Origin: Bacilli bacterium
Lineage (GTDB): Bacteria > Bacillota_I > Bacilli_A > RF39 > UBA660
NCBI GenBank assembly: GCA_017409025.1
Contig: JAFQTN010000013.1
Location: forward strand, 1-53,797
Reading direction: 5' to 3'
DNA length: 53,797 nt
Position 1 is the first letter of the stretch. Each line of letters begins with the position of its first letter. The position numbers and the translations under genes are program-made. Below, one piece after another: positions 6,387 through 16,262 of this stretch. The notes beneath the pieces were generated by a model. It saw nothing but the letters and a program-made list of their open reading frames with translations, ran no database searches and was not told the DNA's origin.

Positions 6387-8510
6387 ATGATGAGTGTATT
6401 TGAATATGCAAGTGATATGAACAAAAGTGTTGAGGAAATTTTAACTCTATGTAAAAGACTTGAAATTAAAGTTAATAATGAAGTTGATATGTTATCTGAT
6501 GACGATATAATATTACTTGATAATGAAATTGAAAATACTGATTCTGTTAACGAAGAAGAGACTGCTGTAGAAGAGGTTACGGATGAATATGATGATTCTT
6601 ATGAAGAGGAATTAGAAGAAATTCAAGTTGTTGCTACAGTTAAGAAGAAAAAGAAAAATCCTAAAAAAGAAGTTAAAGTAGATGATGATAAAGTTTTTGC
6701 TAAACAGAAGAAAGAAATGTATAAACACAAAGATAAACTTATATCTAATATAAATACAGATGATGATTCAATTGTTTTATATACTGAAGGAATGAGTGTA
6801 TCTGAATTTGCTAATGTTTTAGATAAAAATGTGGCTGAAATTATTAAGAAATTAATGGGATTAGGAAAAATTATGAATCTTAATGCAATGATTGATTTTG
6901 AAACAGCTGAAATTTTGGCATTAGAATATGGTAAGACTTTAAAGAAAGATACTACTAGAGATGAAACTAATTTTGAAGAATTGGAAATTATTGATGATGT
7001 AAAAGATTTAGAGGAAAGACCTCCAGTTATTACGATTATGGGACATGTTGACCATGGTAAGACTTCTTTATTAGATGCTATTAGAAAAACTAATGTTGTT
7101 TCTGGAGAAGCCGGAGGTATTACTCAACATATAGGTGCTTATCAAATAAAATATAATGATAAATATATAACTTTTATTGATACTCCTGGACATGCTGCAT
7201 TTACTGAAATGAGAGCCAGAGGAGCAAGTATAACTGATATAGTTATTATTATAGTTGCTGCTGATGACGGTGTAATGCCACAGACTAGAGAAGCAATTGA
7301 TCATGCCAAAGCTGCTGGTGTTCCAATAGTTGTAGCTGTTAACAAAATTGATAAACCTGAAGCTAATCCAGATAGAGTATTAACTGAAATGAGTCAAGCT
7401 GGAATCACACCAGATACTTGGGGTGGAGATACTTTATTTGTTAATATTTCTGCTAAAACTGGGGAAGGTATTCCTGAACTACTTGAAAATTTATTGTTAA
7501 TTAGTGAAATGCAAGAATTGAAAGCTAATCCTAATAGATATGCATCTGGAACAGTTATTGAGTCTAAGTTAGATAAATCTTTAGGTGTTGTTAGTACAGT
7601 ATTAATTCAAAATGGTACATTAAGATTAGGTGATGCTGTCGTTGTAGGAAATTATGCTGGTAAGATTAGAACATTAAAAAATGATCGTGGAGAAAACTTA
7701 GTAGAAGCTAAACCTTCTATGCCAGTATCTATTACTGGTATTAGTGAGGTTCCTTCTGCTGGTGATAAGTTTATGGCTTTTGAAAATGAAAAGAAAGCTA
7801 AATCTATTTCTGAACAAAGAGTTTTAGCTGCTAAGAAGAAGAGTATGGCTTCTAGTGGTTCAGTTTCTTTAGATGATTTATTTAATAGAATTGAAGCAGG
7901 AGAAAAAGAAGTAAACGTTATTTTAAAGGCTGATGTTAAAGGTAGTGAAGAAGCTGTTAAAAATTCTTTAGTTAAATTAGATGTAGAAGGCATTAAAGTT
8001 AATGTTATAAGAAGTAGTGTTGGTGCTATATCAGAGAGTGATGTTGTATTGGCTGCTGCTTCTAAAGCTATTATTATTGGATTTAATATTAGGCCAAATA
8101 ATAAAATTATTGAATATGCTAAAGAAAAAGGTGTAGATATTAGATTCTATAATATTATTTATAAAGTTGTTGAAGAAATGGAAGCCGCTTTAAAAGGTAA
8201 ACTTGAACCAACATATGAAGAAAAAGTTCTTGGTCAAGCTGAAGTTAGAAGATTATTTAAATTTTCTAAAGTTGGAACTATTGCAGGTAGTTATGTAATA
8301 GATGGTATTATCAGAAGAGATGCTAAGGCTAGAGTTATTCGTGATGGAGTTGTTATATATGATGGTAATATTAATTCAGTAGCACGTGAAAAAGATCAAG
8401 TTAAAGAAGTAAAACAAGGTCTTGAATGTGGTATTACAATTGAAAACTTTAATGACATCAAAGAAAATGACATAATTGAAGCATATGATGTTGTTGAAGT
8501 TAAGAGGTAA
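6387..8510 (+). CDS. infB: Translation initiation factor IF-2
   Basis: The GTPase that brings initiator fMet-tRNA to the 30S subunit and promotes 50S joining. It is 707 residues long. Two IF2_N-type helical modules are visible (residues about 1-50 and 135-185), separated by an acidic/Lys-rich linker. The G domain follows with GHVDHGKT (219-226), DTPGHAAF and NKID, then domains II-IV ending in the fMet-tRNA-binding C2 barrel ([18 protein letters not shown]). The ATG at 6387 follows AGGAGGTG at good spacing. It is co-transcribed with ylxR and the small gene at 8514, which starts 3 bp after its stop. Confidence 0.97.
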   Translation: MMSVFEYASDMNKSVEEILTLCKRLEIKVNNEVDMLSDDDIILLDNEIENTDSVNEEETAVEEVTDEYDDSYEEELEEIQVVATVKKKKKNPKKEVKVDDDKVFAKQKKEMYKHKDKLISNINTDDDSIVLYTEGMSVSEFANVLDKNVAEIIKKLMGLGKIMNLNAMIDFETAEILALEYGKTLKKDTTRDETNFEELEIIDDVKDLEERPPVITIMGHVDHGKTSLLDAIRKTNVVSGEAGGITQHIGAYQIKYNDKYITFIDTPGHAAFTEMRARGASITDIVIIIVAADDGVMPQTREAIDHAKAAGVPIVVAVNKIDKPEANPDRVLTEMSQAGITPDTWGGDTLFVNISAKTGEGIPELLENLLLISEMQELKANPNRYASGTVIESKLDKSLGVVSTVLIQNGTLRLGDAVVVGNYAGKIRTLKNDRGENLVEAKPSMPVSITGISEVPSAGDKFMAFENEKKAKSISEQRVLAAKKKSMASSGSVSLDDLFNRIEAGEKEVNVILKADVKGSEEAVKNSLVKLDVEGIKVNVIRSSVGAISESDVVLAAASKAIIIGFNIRPNNKIIEYAKEKGVDIRFYNIIYKVVEEMEAALKGKLEPTYEEKVLGQAEVRRLFKFSKVGTIAGSYVIDGIIRRDAKARVIRDGVVIYDGNINSVAREKDQVKEVKQGLECGITIENFNDIKENDIIEAYDVVEVKR

Positions 8511-8513
8511 GTT

Positions 8514-8900
8514 ATGAGTGATACTAGAAAAAATAGATATAACATAGAAAATATTCATGCAAGACATGCTTCTTATGTTAAGATGAAATCTGAAATTGGA
8601 AATAAAGATCGTAACGATACTCAAATAATGACATTAGGCCAAGTTTGGTATAATATGGGGCATACACTAGAGGAAGCAGAAGAAGAATTAAGAAATGATA
8701 CTAATTTTGTTAAAGGATATGAACGAGCTGCTAGGCTTGATAAAATTAATGATGAGTTGTATCAACTAGGAAAAGAATTTTTTCTAAAGGGGATTCCTTT
8801 AGGAGAAATTCCTTCTAAATACAGAGATAACGAGTGGTTTGTTAATGGTTATAACGCTGCTATTAAAGCAAGTTTACAAAAGAAAAATTCTAGACTGTAG
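8514..8900 (+). CDS. Unknown 128-aa protein in the infB-rbfA operon (ylxP position)
   Basis: I do not recognise this protein. It sits between infB and rbfA where Bacillus has ylxP, but does not resemble YlxP. It is soluble, mostly helical and charged, and has no Cys. Two similar short segments occur: NFVKGYERAARL (about 62-73) and WFVNGYNAAIKA (about 108-119), both of form F-V-x-G-Y-x-x-A. The middle carries IMTLGQVWYNMGHTLEEAEEEL. Tight spacing to infB (3 bp) and rbfA (12 bp) suggests a role near ribosome assembly or initiation, but this is only by position. Confidence 0.75.
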   Translation: MSDTRKNRYNIENIHARHASYVKMKSEIGNKDRNDTQIMTLGQVWYNMGHTLEEAEEELRNDTNFVKGYERAARLDKINDELYQLGKEFFLKGIPLGEIPSKYRDNEWFVNGYNAAIKASLQKKNSRL

Positions 8901-8912
8901 CGAGGGATATTT

Positions 8913-9251
8913 ATGAGTTTAAAAATAGATAGATTGAATAATATGTTTGTAGAAGAGATTAGTAAGATCATTCATACTGAAATAAAAGATAATGGTGTTA
9001 GTTTTGTTACTATTACTGATGTTAGAATTACTAATGATTTGTCTTTTGCTAAAATATATTTTACTACTTTAGATAATGATCGTGAGAAAGTATTAAAATC
9101 TTTGAATAAAGCTAGAGGATTTATTAGAACTAGTTTATGCGATAGAGTAAAAATTAGAAAAATGCCAGAAATTCAATTTGTATATGATGAATCAATTGAA
9201 TATGGTAAAAAGATTGAAGATATAATTGAAAGGATTAATAATGAGAAGTAA
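8913..9251 (+). CDS. rbfA: Ribosome-binding factor A
   Basis: Assists late 30S maturation by binding near helix 1 of 16S rRNA. The 112-residue KH-like protein starts with the family pattern (RLNNMFVEEISKIIHTEI) and contains VTITDVRITNDLSFAKIYF and the C-terminal PEIQFVYDESIEYGKKIEDII. The ribosome site CGAGGG precedes the ATG. It overlaps nrnA by 11 bp. Confidence 0.95.
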   Translation: MSLKIDRLNNMFVEEISKIIHTEIKDNGVSFVTITDVRITNDLSFAKIYFTTLDNDREKVLKSLNKARGFIRTSLCDRVKIRKMPEIQFVYDESIEYGKKIEDIIERINNEK

Positions 9252-10188
9252 AATTAGGAATTTGATAGATAATAGTAATTCTATTTTACTTCTTACCCAT
9301 CAAAATCCCGATGGGGATGCTATCGGTTCCGTTTTAGGAATGTACCATTATTTGTTATCTATCAACAAATCTGTTGATATGGTAATTTTAGATATTCCTA
9401 AAGTTTTTAATTTTTTACCATCTATCGACAGAATTGTTGATACTACTGATAAAGAATATGATTTAGGCATAGTAGTGGATTGTGCTAATAGGGAAAGAAT
9501 TAGTCAGAAAGAAGATTTGCTATCTAGATGCAAAAACACTATATGTATCGACCATCATATCAGTAATACTAAATATTGTGATGTTAATTATATTGAAGGT
9601 AGTATTTCTTCTTGCTCACAAGTAATTTACTATTTACTTAAAGATTTTGGTGTTTCTTTTAATAAGGAGATGGGAGAATCTTTAATTAGTGGTGTTCTTA
9701 CTGATACGAACGGTTTTGCTATTAATACTGTTGATAGTCAAACATTTAATATGGCTGCTGAAATTAATGATTTAGGAATTGATATTCATGCTTTATATGA
9801 TAAATTATTATGTAAAAAGACTATGTCTCAATATAAATTAATGCAAATCGGAATGGATAGATTAGAATTTTTATGTGATGGAAAGATTGCTTTTACATAT
9901 ATATTAAAAGAAGATTTCGATAAGGTTTGCGCTGTATTAGGCGAACATGAAGGTATTGTCGATATCAGTAGAAATATTGAGGGAGTCGAGGTTTCCATCT
10001 TTATCAGAGAAGATGATGGTTGGACTGTTTCTCTTAGATCAACAGGTGTTGTTGATGTAAGTAAAGTTGCCAATGCTATTGGTGGCGGTGGACATGTAAT
10101 GGCTGCTGGCGGTAAATTAAGTGGAACTTTAGAAGAGACAAAAGAAAGAATAATTAATGAAACTAAAAAGGTTATGTTGTTAAAATGA
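9241..10188 (+). CDS. nrnA: DHH/DHHA1 phosphoesterase (NrnA-like oligoribonuclease/pAp phosphatase)
   Basis: A 315-residue protein of the NrnA family, which removes short RNA oligomers and converts pAp to AMP using Mn2+. Motifs in order are HQNPDGDAIGS (about 20-30), VVDCANRERIS, the DHH signature in CIDHHISNT (about 104-112) and the DHHA1 substrate loop GGGGHVMAAGG near the C-terminus. The ATG at 9241 is chosen for the GAAAGGA site inside rbfA. The stop overlaps the truB start (ATGA). This gene also lies between rbfA and truB in many Firmicutes. Confidence 0.92.
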   Translation: MRSKIRNLIDNSNSILLLTHQNPDGDAIGSVLGMYHYLLSINKSVDMVILDIPKVFNFLPSIDRIVDTTDKEYDLGIVVDCANRERISQKEDLLSRCKNTICIDHHISNTKYCDVNYIEGSISSCSQVIYYLLKDFGVSFNKEMGESLISGVLTDTNGFAINTVDSQTFNMAAEINDLGIDIHALYDKLLCKKTMSQYKLMQIGMDRLEFLCDGKIAFTYILKEDFDKVCAVLGEHEGIVDISRNIEGVEVSIFIREDDGWTVSLRSTGVVDVSKVANAIGGGGHVMAAGGKLSGTLEETKERIINETKKVMLLK

Positions 10189-11045
10189 ATGGAATTTTAG
10201 TTGTTAACAAATATTTAGGATACACTAGTCGTGATGTTGTCAATATTGTTTCTAAATCACTTAATACTAAAAAAATTGGACATACTGGTACACTTGATCC
10301 AATGGCAAGTGGCGTATTAGTGTTATGTGTTGGTAGTGCTTTAAAGCTATGTGAAATGTTAACTAATCATGATAAAGAGTATATTGCAGGAATTACTTTA
10401 GGAATTGAAACTGATACTTTAGATATGGAAGGAACTGTTCTATCAACAGAAATTGTTGATATATCAAAAGAGAGAATTATTGAAGTTGTAAATTCTTTTA
10501 AAGGAAGTTACATGCAAGAAGTTCCTAAATATTCTGCAGTTAAAGTTAATGGCAAGAAACTATATGAATATGCTAGAAATAACATAGATGTTAAATTACC
10601 TTCTAAGATGGTGGAGATATATAGTATTAATATTATTGATGATATAGAGTATAAAGAAGGAAAAGTATTTTTCAAGATTAAAACTAAAGTTAGCAAAGGA
10701 ACTTATATTAGAAGTTTAGTTAGGGATATAGGAAATAAATTAGGCGTTCCTGCTGTAATGAATAGTTTGGTTAGAAATACTTTAGGTCAATTTAATATAA
10801 AGGATAGTTATACTATTGATGATATTAAGAATGGTAATTACAAATTAATTTCTATATTAGAGTCATTACCTAATATGAAACGGGTAATTGTAGATGATGA
10901 TATGGCTTTTAAAATTAGAAATGGTGTTATGCTGGAACCTTTTTTTGAAGGTGATAGAGCATTTATAATAGACAAAAATAATAATTTAATTGCTATATAT
11001 GAAAATAAAGACGAAAAAGCAAGAGTTTACAAAATGTTTGTATAG
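10185..11045 (+). CDS. truB: tRNA pseudouridine-55 synthase
   Basis: Makes pseudouridine 55 in the T loop of tRNAs. The 286-residue protein has the active-site segment HTGTLDPMASGVLVLCVG with catalytic Asp in GTLDP (about residue 37), the YEYARNN segment and a C-terminal PUA-like end. It starts within the nrnA stop (4-bp overlap) and is the last gene of the rimP-nusA-infB operon. The ribF gene that often follows is absent. Confidence 0.96.
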   Translation: MNGILVVNKYLGYTSRDVVNIVSKSLNTKKIGHTGTLDPMASGVLVLCVGSALKLCEMLTNHDKEYIAGITLGIETDTLDMEGTVLSTEIVDISKERIIEVVNSFKGSYMQEVPKYSAVKVNGKKLYEYARNNIDVKLPSKMVEIYSINIIDDIEYKEGKVFFKIKTKVSKGTYIRSLVRDIGNKLGVPAVMNSLVRNTLGQFNIKDSYTIDDIKNGNYKLISILESLPNMKRVIVDDDMAFKIRNGVMLEPFFEGDRAFIIDKNNNLIAIYENKDEKARVYKMFV

Positions 11046-11107
11046 CTCTTCTTTTTTGTAAAAATTTATTTTTGCCCTTATATTATATATACTTAAGATT
11101 AAAAATT

Positions 11108-11116
11108 TGTTATAAT
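11108..11116 (+). promoter_or_regulatory. Extended -10 promoter before sufB
   Basis: TGTTATAAT, 29 bp before the ATG at 11146. The -35 is poor. Confidence 0.5.
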
Positions 11117-11145
11117 TAGGTTGGAAATAACACGAGGTGTTAACT

Positions 11146-12456
11146 ATGAAACTTACTAAAGAAATTATTAAAGAAATATCTTCAATTAAAAATGAACCTG
11201 ATTGGATGTATGATTTTAGAATTAAATCTTTTGAATATTTCGAAAAAACAAGTAATCCTAATTGGGGACCTAACATTGAAGTAGATTTCGATAGTATTAA
11301 TTATTATAAAAAAAGAACTGAAGAACTTACTAATGATTGGGAAAAGATCTCTTGTGCTATTAGGAATGAGTTTAGAGATTTAGGAGTAATTGATGCTGAA
11401 AATAAATATTTAGATGGAATTGGTGCACAATATGATAGTGAAGTAATATATCATAATATGATTAAAGAACTAGAAGATAAGAATATTATATTTATGGATA
11501 CTGATAGTGCATTAAAAAAACATCCAGAATTATTTAAGAAATATTTTAATAATTTAGTTAAATATGATGAAAATAAATATACTGCTTTAAACGGGGCTGT
11601 TTGGAGTGGTGGAACGTTTATTTATATACCTAAAAATACTAAGTTAGATAGACCTTTGCAAAGTTATTTTAGAATAAATAGTAAGAATATGGGGCAATTT
11701 GAAAGAACGTTAATAATTGTTGATGATAATAGTGAGCTTCATTATATTGAGGGGTGTACTGCTCCTACTTACACCGAAGATGCACTTCATGCTGCTGTTG
11801 TAGAAATATATGTTGGAAAGAATTCTAAATGTAGATATACTACTATACAGAATTGGTCAAATGATGTTTATAATTTAGTTACTAAAAGAGCTATAGTAGA
11901 TGAAAATGGTCTTATGGAATGGATCGATGGAAATATTGGTTCTAAGACTAATATGAAGTATCCTTGTTGTATTTTGAATGGGCCTTATGCTAGAGGTAGT
12001 TGTATTACTGTTGCTTCGGCGTCTGAAGGACAAATTCAAGATACTGGAGCTAAGATGATTCATTTAGCACCATATACTAAGAGTAATATAATTTCTAAAT
12101 CAATTGCATCAAATGGTGGAAATGCAACTTATAGGGGGACTGTTAGAATTTCCAAGAAGGCTACAAATTCTGTTAGTAACGTTAAATGCGATACGATAAT
12201 TTTAGATAGTATGTCTAAAAGTGATACAATTCCTACAAATATAGTTGATAATAACAGTTCATATTTAGAACATGAGGCTACTGTTTCTAAGATAGAAGAA
12301 GATAAATTATTCTACTTAATGAGCAGGGGAATTGACGAAGATAAAGCTAAAGAATTAATTATTCTTGGATTTGTTAATGCGTTTAGAGAAGAATTACCTA
12401 TGGAATATGCTGTAGAATTAAATAGACTTTTAAGTACTAATATTGGAGGGATGTAA
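11146..12456 (+). CDS. sufB: Fe-S cluster assembly scaffold SufB, without other suf genes nearby
   Basis: A 436-residue SufB/SufD family protein closest to SufB: it has [23 protein letters not shown]-like ([14 protein letters not shown]), [13 protein letters not shown] and the [16 protein letters not shown] segment containing the SufB Cys thought to accept persulfide. In the SufBC2D complex it assembles Fe-S clusters and passes them to targets such as NifJ. sufC, sufD, sufS and sufU are not next to it, unlike the usual operon. The ATG at 11146 follows CGAGG; the GTG at 11137 lies within that site. The amidase gene starts on its stop codon (TAATG), so the two are co-translated. Confidence 0.9.
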   Translation: MKLTKEIIKEISSIKNEPDWMYDFRIKSFEYFEKTSNPNWGPNIEVDFDSINYYKKRTEELTNDWEKISCAIRNEFRDLGVIDAENKYLDGIGAQYDSEVIYHNMIKELEDKNIIFMDTDSALKKHPELFKKYFNNLVKYDENKYTALNGAVWSGGTFIYIPKNTKLDRPLQSYFRINSKNMGQFERTLIIVDDNSELHYIEGCTAPTYTEDALHAAVVEIYVGKNSKCRYTTIQNWSNDVYNLVTKRAIVDENGLMEWIDGNIGSKTNMKYPCCILNGPYARGSCITVASASEGQIQDTGAKMIHLAPYTKSNIISKSIASNGGNATYRGTVRISKKATNSVSNVKCDTIILDSMSKSDTIPTNIVDNNSSYLEHEATVSKIEEDKLFYLMSRGIDEDKAKELIILGFVNAFREELPMEYAVELNRLLSTNIGGM

Positions 12457-13703
12457 TGAAAAAGTTTTTAGCAGTTTTAGGAATATTATTTTTAGCATTT
12501 TGTGGGTTTATTGTATATGACACTTATTTTAAAGACAAAATACCTGTTTTAACAATGGAAGAAGAATTGGTTAATGTTGACAATTTATATATTTATGGAA
12601 CTCATTTAAATATAGAAGGAAGTTATAGTTTTACAGATACTCCTGAATTAGTTCTTTATAATGGGGAATTTATTTCTTATAAACTCAATAATTTAGAGGG
12701 AAAATTTAATGTTTCAGAACTTGTTAATGATGGAATTTATTTGGATGAAATTCCAACTGGTGATTACTATTTATTTTTAAGAACTACATATACAAAAGAT
12801 GAGGAAGAAAAATATAAATATTATTCTTTAAAAAATAATTCTGAATATCAAACTACTACTTATTATACTATGAGTAGTTATGATAAAAAAATAGTTATTG
12901 ATAATGAAGAAAGTTATCCTACGATGATGATGCATGTGTCTGATAATAATGATGATAATGTATATGATATAGTTATAGATCCTGGACATGGGGGAATGGA
13001 CGGTGGAGCTAGTAAAAACGGTTATAAAGAAACTGATTTTACCTTAGATATAGCCAATAAATTAAAAGCTAAATTAACAGATTATGGCTTTACTGTTAAA
13101 TTAACACACGAAGAAGGACAATTGTCTTCTAATGATAGGTTAGAAGAATATGGTGTTCATGGAAGAGCTGTTATTCCTAGAGAAGTTAATGCTAAATATA
13201 TGTTTTCAATTCATTTAAATAGTAATAATTCAGCGTATGTTTCTGGATTAGAAGTATATACTGCTAAAAATATCAATTATGATTTTGCTAAATTATTAGT
13301 TAATAATATTACTACTAAATCAGGATTAGGATATTCTAATAATAAAGTCAATAAGGTTTTTAATAGTATTTATACAAGGAATTTTACTGAGAATGATATT
13401 AAATCTTCTTTAGAAGGGTATGAGAAAAACAATTTAGAAGCTTATGATATAACTACTAATTCTAATTATTACTATATAATAAGAGAGACTGGCGGTATAG
13501 TTACTGGAGCTTATGTTGACGATAGAAATGCTAGTATTATAGCTAATCCTTATGTCAATAGTAACGTAGGAACTGAAACATATTTATTAGAGTTAGGTTA
13601 TTTATCTAATCAAAGTAATTTAAATAATATGATTAATAATATGAATAAATATGTAGATGGTATTGCTGATAGTATTAAAACTTTATATAAAACAAGTAAG
13701 TAA
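12456..13703 (+). CDS. N-acetylmuramoyl-L-alanine amidase (Amidase_3), membrane-anchored
   Basis: Cleaves the bond between MurNAc and the stem peptide of peptidoglycan outside the membrane. The 415-residue protein has an N-terminal hydrophobic segment (residues about 4-20, FLAVLGILFLAFCGFIVY) acting as signal anchor. A non-catalytic domain of about 150 residues follows, then an Amidase_3 domain from about 170. The zinc ligands are visible: His in DPGHGG (H178), Glu in YKETD and His in SIHLN; the catalytic Glu lies near ETYLLELGYLSN. It overlaps sufB by 1 bp. No cortex-specific feature links it clearly to sporulation, although CwlD-type enzymes have this fold. Confidence 0.88.
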   Translation: MKKFLAVLGILFLAFCGFIVYDTYFKDKIPVLTMEEELVNVDNLYIYGTHLNIEGSYSFTDTPELVLYNGEFISYKLNNLEGKFNVSELVNDGIYLDEIPTGDYYLFLRTTYTKDEEEKYKYYSLKNNSEYQTTTYYTMSSYDKKIVIDNEESYPTMMMHVSDNNDDNVYDIVIDPGHGGMDGGASKNGYKETDFTLDIANKLKAKLTDYGFTVKLTHEEGQLSSNDRLEEYGVHGRAVIPREVNAKYMFSIHLNSNNSAYVSGLEVYTAKNINYDFAKLLVNNITTKSGLGYSNNKVNKVFNSIYTRNFTENDIKSSLEGYEKNNLEAYDITTNSNYYYIIRETGGIVTGAYVDDRNASIIANPYVNSNVGTETYLLELGYLSNQSNLNNMINNMNKYVDGIADSIKTLYKTSK

Positions 13704-13730
13704 TTAAAGTGTAAAATTTATGTTAAATTT

Positions 13731-13762
13731 AAAAAAAATCAAATTCTTATTTGATTTTTTTT
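13731..13762 (+). terminator. Terminator after the sufB-amidase pair
   Basis: AAAATCAAAT and ATTTGATTTT arms with a 4-nt loop and long T-run. The following 13763-13930 stretch is nearly pure A/T with no recognisable feature except a ribosome site before ssb. Confidence 0.85.
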
Positions 13763-13941
13763 ATTTTTTACTGTTTTTTATTTTTCTTATTATTTTTTTG
13801 TCATTTTTTTATTAATTTATAAATTAATTTTTTAATTTAATTCACTTTTTAAAAAATTTTTATTAGGTGTTTTAATTATCTAAATTTTATGATTTGATAG
13901 TTATTTTTTACTATGTTATAGTGCATTCGAAAGGAGGAAAA

Positions 13942-14352
13942 ATGTTGAATCAAGTTATTTTAGTTGGTAGGTTAGTAAGAACTCCTGAACTAATACTCAC
14001 TGAAAGTGGTAAGAAAAAAAGTTTAATTACTTTAGCAGTTTCTAGATCGTATAAAAATCAAAATGGTGAATATGATACTGATTTTTTAGATTGCACATTG
14101 TGGACCGGTGTGGCTGAGAGTACGTCTGAATATTGCAAAACTGGTGATGTTATCGGAGTTAAAGGCAGGCTTCAAACAAGATTGTTAGAAAGTGAAGAAG
14201 GAATAAAATATAAGAAAGTTGAAGTTATTGCTGACAGAGTTACCTTTTTATCTTCTTCAAAAAGTGAAACAATTCAAGAAGAATTCATTGAAGAGGATAA
14301 CGGAGAAGAAACTACTGACGAAGATAAGAAAAAGGACAAAAAGAAAAAATAA
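13942..14352 (+). CDS. ssb: Single-stranded DNA-binding protein without the acidic tip
   Basis: Coats single-stranded DNA in replication, recombination or transformation. The 136-residue product has the OB-fold start MLNQVILVGRLVRTPEL, DFLDCTLWTGVAE and the GDVIGVKGRLQTR strand. The tail is acidic, then ends DKKKDKKKK instead of the DDDIPF-type tip that recruits partner proteins. It is not in the usual rpsF-ssb-rpsR operon. It may be a second SSB like Bacillus SsbB, which also lacks the tip. The ATG at 13942 follows AAAGGAGG; an upstream in-frame start is ignored. Confidence 0.88.
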   Translation: MLNQVILVGRLVRTPELILTESGKKKSLITLAVSRSYKNQNGEYDTDFLDCTLWTGVAESTSEYCKTGDVIGVKGRLQTRLLESEEGIKYKKVEVIADRVTFLSSSKSETIQEEFIEEDNGEETTDEDKKKDKKKK

Positions 14353-14382
14353 TTTAATTAATATAGGAAAGAGGATAGGAAT

Positions 14383-14736
14383 ATGATTTTAGGATATAGA
14401 TTACGTGAACTTAGAAGAGAAAATGGAATGAGTCAAGAAGATTTAGGTAAATTGCTCGGTGTTACTAAAGTGTCAGTTTCTGGATATGAGAACGGAAATA
14501 GGGTTCCTAGTTTAGATGTATTAAACCAAATTTTAGACGTTTTTGGAGTTTCTGCCGATTATTTAATGGGAAGAGAACTTAATGTTGTATGTGAAGATGA
14601 TACATCTATTTCTATGACATTATCTACTTCTGATATAGAAATTATCAGGGAAATTAGATCTAATAATGAACTTTTTAATGCTATTGCTAATAATCCAAAG
14701 AGATTTTTTAGTTCGTTTAACAAAAAAAATATATAA
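14383..14736 (+). CDS. XRE-family transcriptional regulator
   Basis: A 117-residue protein with a classical Cro/CI helix-turn-helix at residues 1-60 (LRELRRENGMSQEDLGKLLG, VTKVSVSGYENGNRVPSL, LNQILDVFGVSADYLMGR) and a short C-terminal helical tail of unknown role. It lies 30 bp after ssb and could share its transcript. No target can be named. Confidence 0.88.
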   Translation: MILGYRLRELRRENGMSQEDLGKLLGVTKVSVSGYENGNRVPSLDVLNQILDVFGVSADYLMGRELNVVCEDDTSISMTLSTSDIEIIREIRSNNELFNAIANNPKRFFSSFNKKNI

Positions 14737-14781
14737 TATTTTAGTTTTATGGTATAATATTTCTAAGAAAGAAGGAATATC

Positions 14782-16152
14782 ATGATAGATGTTAAAGACT
14801 TATTTAAAAATGATTATATTAATAAAGAAGTAACTGTACAAGGTTGGATTAGAAATCATAGAAAACAAAAGGATTTTGGATTCATTGATTTTAATGATGG
14901 AACTTATTTTCAAAATTTACAAATTGTTTATGATAATAGTTTAGATAATTTTGATGAAATTCAAAAGTTGCATATTGGTAGTGCAATTAGTGCTAGTGGT
15001 GTAATTATTAAGTCTGAAGGAAGCGGTCAATCTATTGAGATGAAATTAACTAGTCTTAAATTAGAGGGTGATTGTCCTGAAGATTATCCTATTCAACCAA
15101 AAAGACATACTAGAGAATTTTTAAGAGAACAAGCTTATCTTAGAACCAGAACTAATTTGTTCGGAGCTGTTTTTAGAGTTAGAAGTGTTGCAGCGCATGC
15201 AATTCATACTTTTTTTCAAGAAAATGGTTATGTTTACGTTCATACTCCATTAATTACTGCCAATGATGGTGAAGGCGCTGGGCAAATGTTTCAAGTTACT
15301 ACTTTGGATTTAGATAGAATTGCTAAAGAAGGTAAGGTTGACTACAGTAAAGACTTTTTTAACAAAAAAGTCGGACTGGCTGTTACTGGGCAACTTGAAG
15401 GTGAAACTTATGCTTTAGCTTATAAAAAAATTTATACGTTTGGACCAACTTTTAGAGCTGAAAATTCAAATACTAAAACTCATGCTTCTGAATTTTGGAT
15501 GATTGAACCAGAAATTGCATTTTGTGATTTAGAAGGTAATATGGATGTTATGGAAAAAATGCTTAAATTTATTGTTAAGTATGTTTTAGAAAAATGTCCT
15601 TTAGAAATGGAATTTTTTGATAAATTCGTTGAAAAAGGTTTATTAGAAAAACTTAATAAACTTGTTAATAGTGAATTTGTAAGAATTGATCACGAAGAAG
15701 TAATTAGTATTTTAAAGAAAGCTCCCGTTAAATGGGAATTCGAACCTGAATATGGTGAAGATATTGCGAGGGAACACGAAAAATATATTACCGAATACTT
15801 CAATGGTCCTGTATTTATCAAAAACTGGCCAAAAGACATTAAGGCATTTTATATGAAACAAAACGACGATGGAAAAACTGTTGCTGCAGTTGACTTAGAA
15901 GTTCCTGGTGCTGGAGAACTTATTGGTGGTAGTCAAAGGGAAGAAAACTTCGATAAACTTCTTGATAGAATGAAAGAACTAGGTATGAAGGAAGAAGATT
16001 TTGATTGGTATCTAAACTTGCGAAAATTCGGTGGTTGTCTTCATTCAGGATTTGGTATGGGATTTGAAAGATTATTAATATATCTTACTGGCGTTGACAA
16101 TATCCGCGATGTTATTCCTTATCCTAGAACACCAGGTAATTGTGAATATTAA
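14782..16152 (+). CDS. asnS: Asparaginyl-tRNA synthetase
   Basis: Charges tRNA-Asn with asparagine. The 456-residue class IIb enzyme has an N-terminal OB anticodon-binding domain (VTVQGWIRNHRKQKDFGFIDF), motif 2 (FGPTFRAENSNTKTHASEFW) and motif 3 (GFGMGFERLLIYLTG). The pocket sequence and absence of a GAD-like insertion favour AsnRS over AspRS. The TATAAT at about 14753 supplies a promoter; no T-box leader is present. A strong terminator follows. Confidence 0.95.
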   Translation: MIDVKDLFKNDYINKEVTVQGWIRNHRKQKDFGFIDFNDGTYFQNLQIVYDNSLDNFDEIQKLHIGSAISASGVIIKSEGSGQSIEMKLTSLKLEGDCPEDYPIQPKRHTREFLREQAYLRTRTNLFGAVFRVRSVAAHAIHTFFQENGYVYVHTPLITANDGEGAGQMFQVTTLDLDRIAKEGKVDYSKDFFNKKVGLAVTGQLEGETYALAYKKIYTFGPTFRAENSNTKTHASEFWMIEPEIAFCDLEGNMDVMEKMLKFIVKYVLEKCPLEMEFFDKFVEKGLLEKLNKLVNSEFVRIDHEEVISILKKAPVKWEFEPEYGEDIAREHEKYITEYFNGPVFIKNWPKDIKAFYMKQNDDGKTVAAVDLEVPGAGELIGGSQREENFDKLLDRMKELGMKEEDFDWYLNLRKFGGCLHSGFGMGFERLLIYLTGVDNIRDVIPYPRTPGNCEY

Positions 16153-16167
16153 TTTTATTGTTTTAGC

Positions 16168-16197
16168 AAAAAAATAGGTTCAAAACCTATTTTTTTT
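16168..16197 (+). terminator. Terminator of asnS
   Basis: AAAATAGGTT/AACCTATTTT stem, 3-nt loop, T-run of eight. Confidence 0.9.
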
Positions 16198-16262
16198 GGA
16201 AAAAATTACAAATTATTTTCTATAGTTTTCTGGTCATATTATTATTAAAAGGAGGTATTTAA

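Noticed and set aside
14737-14781. T-box leaders before asnS and argS
   Set aside because: The intergenic spaces are far too short and lack the TGGNACCGCG motif.
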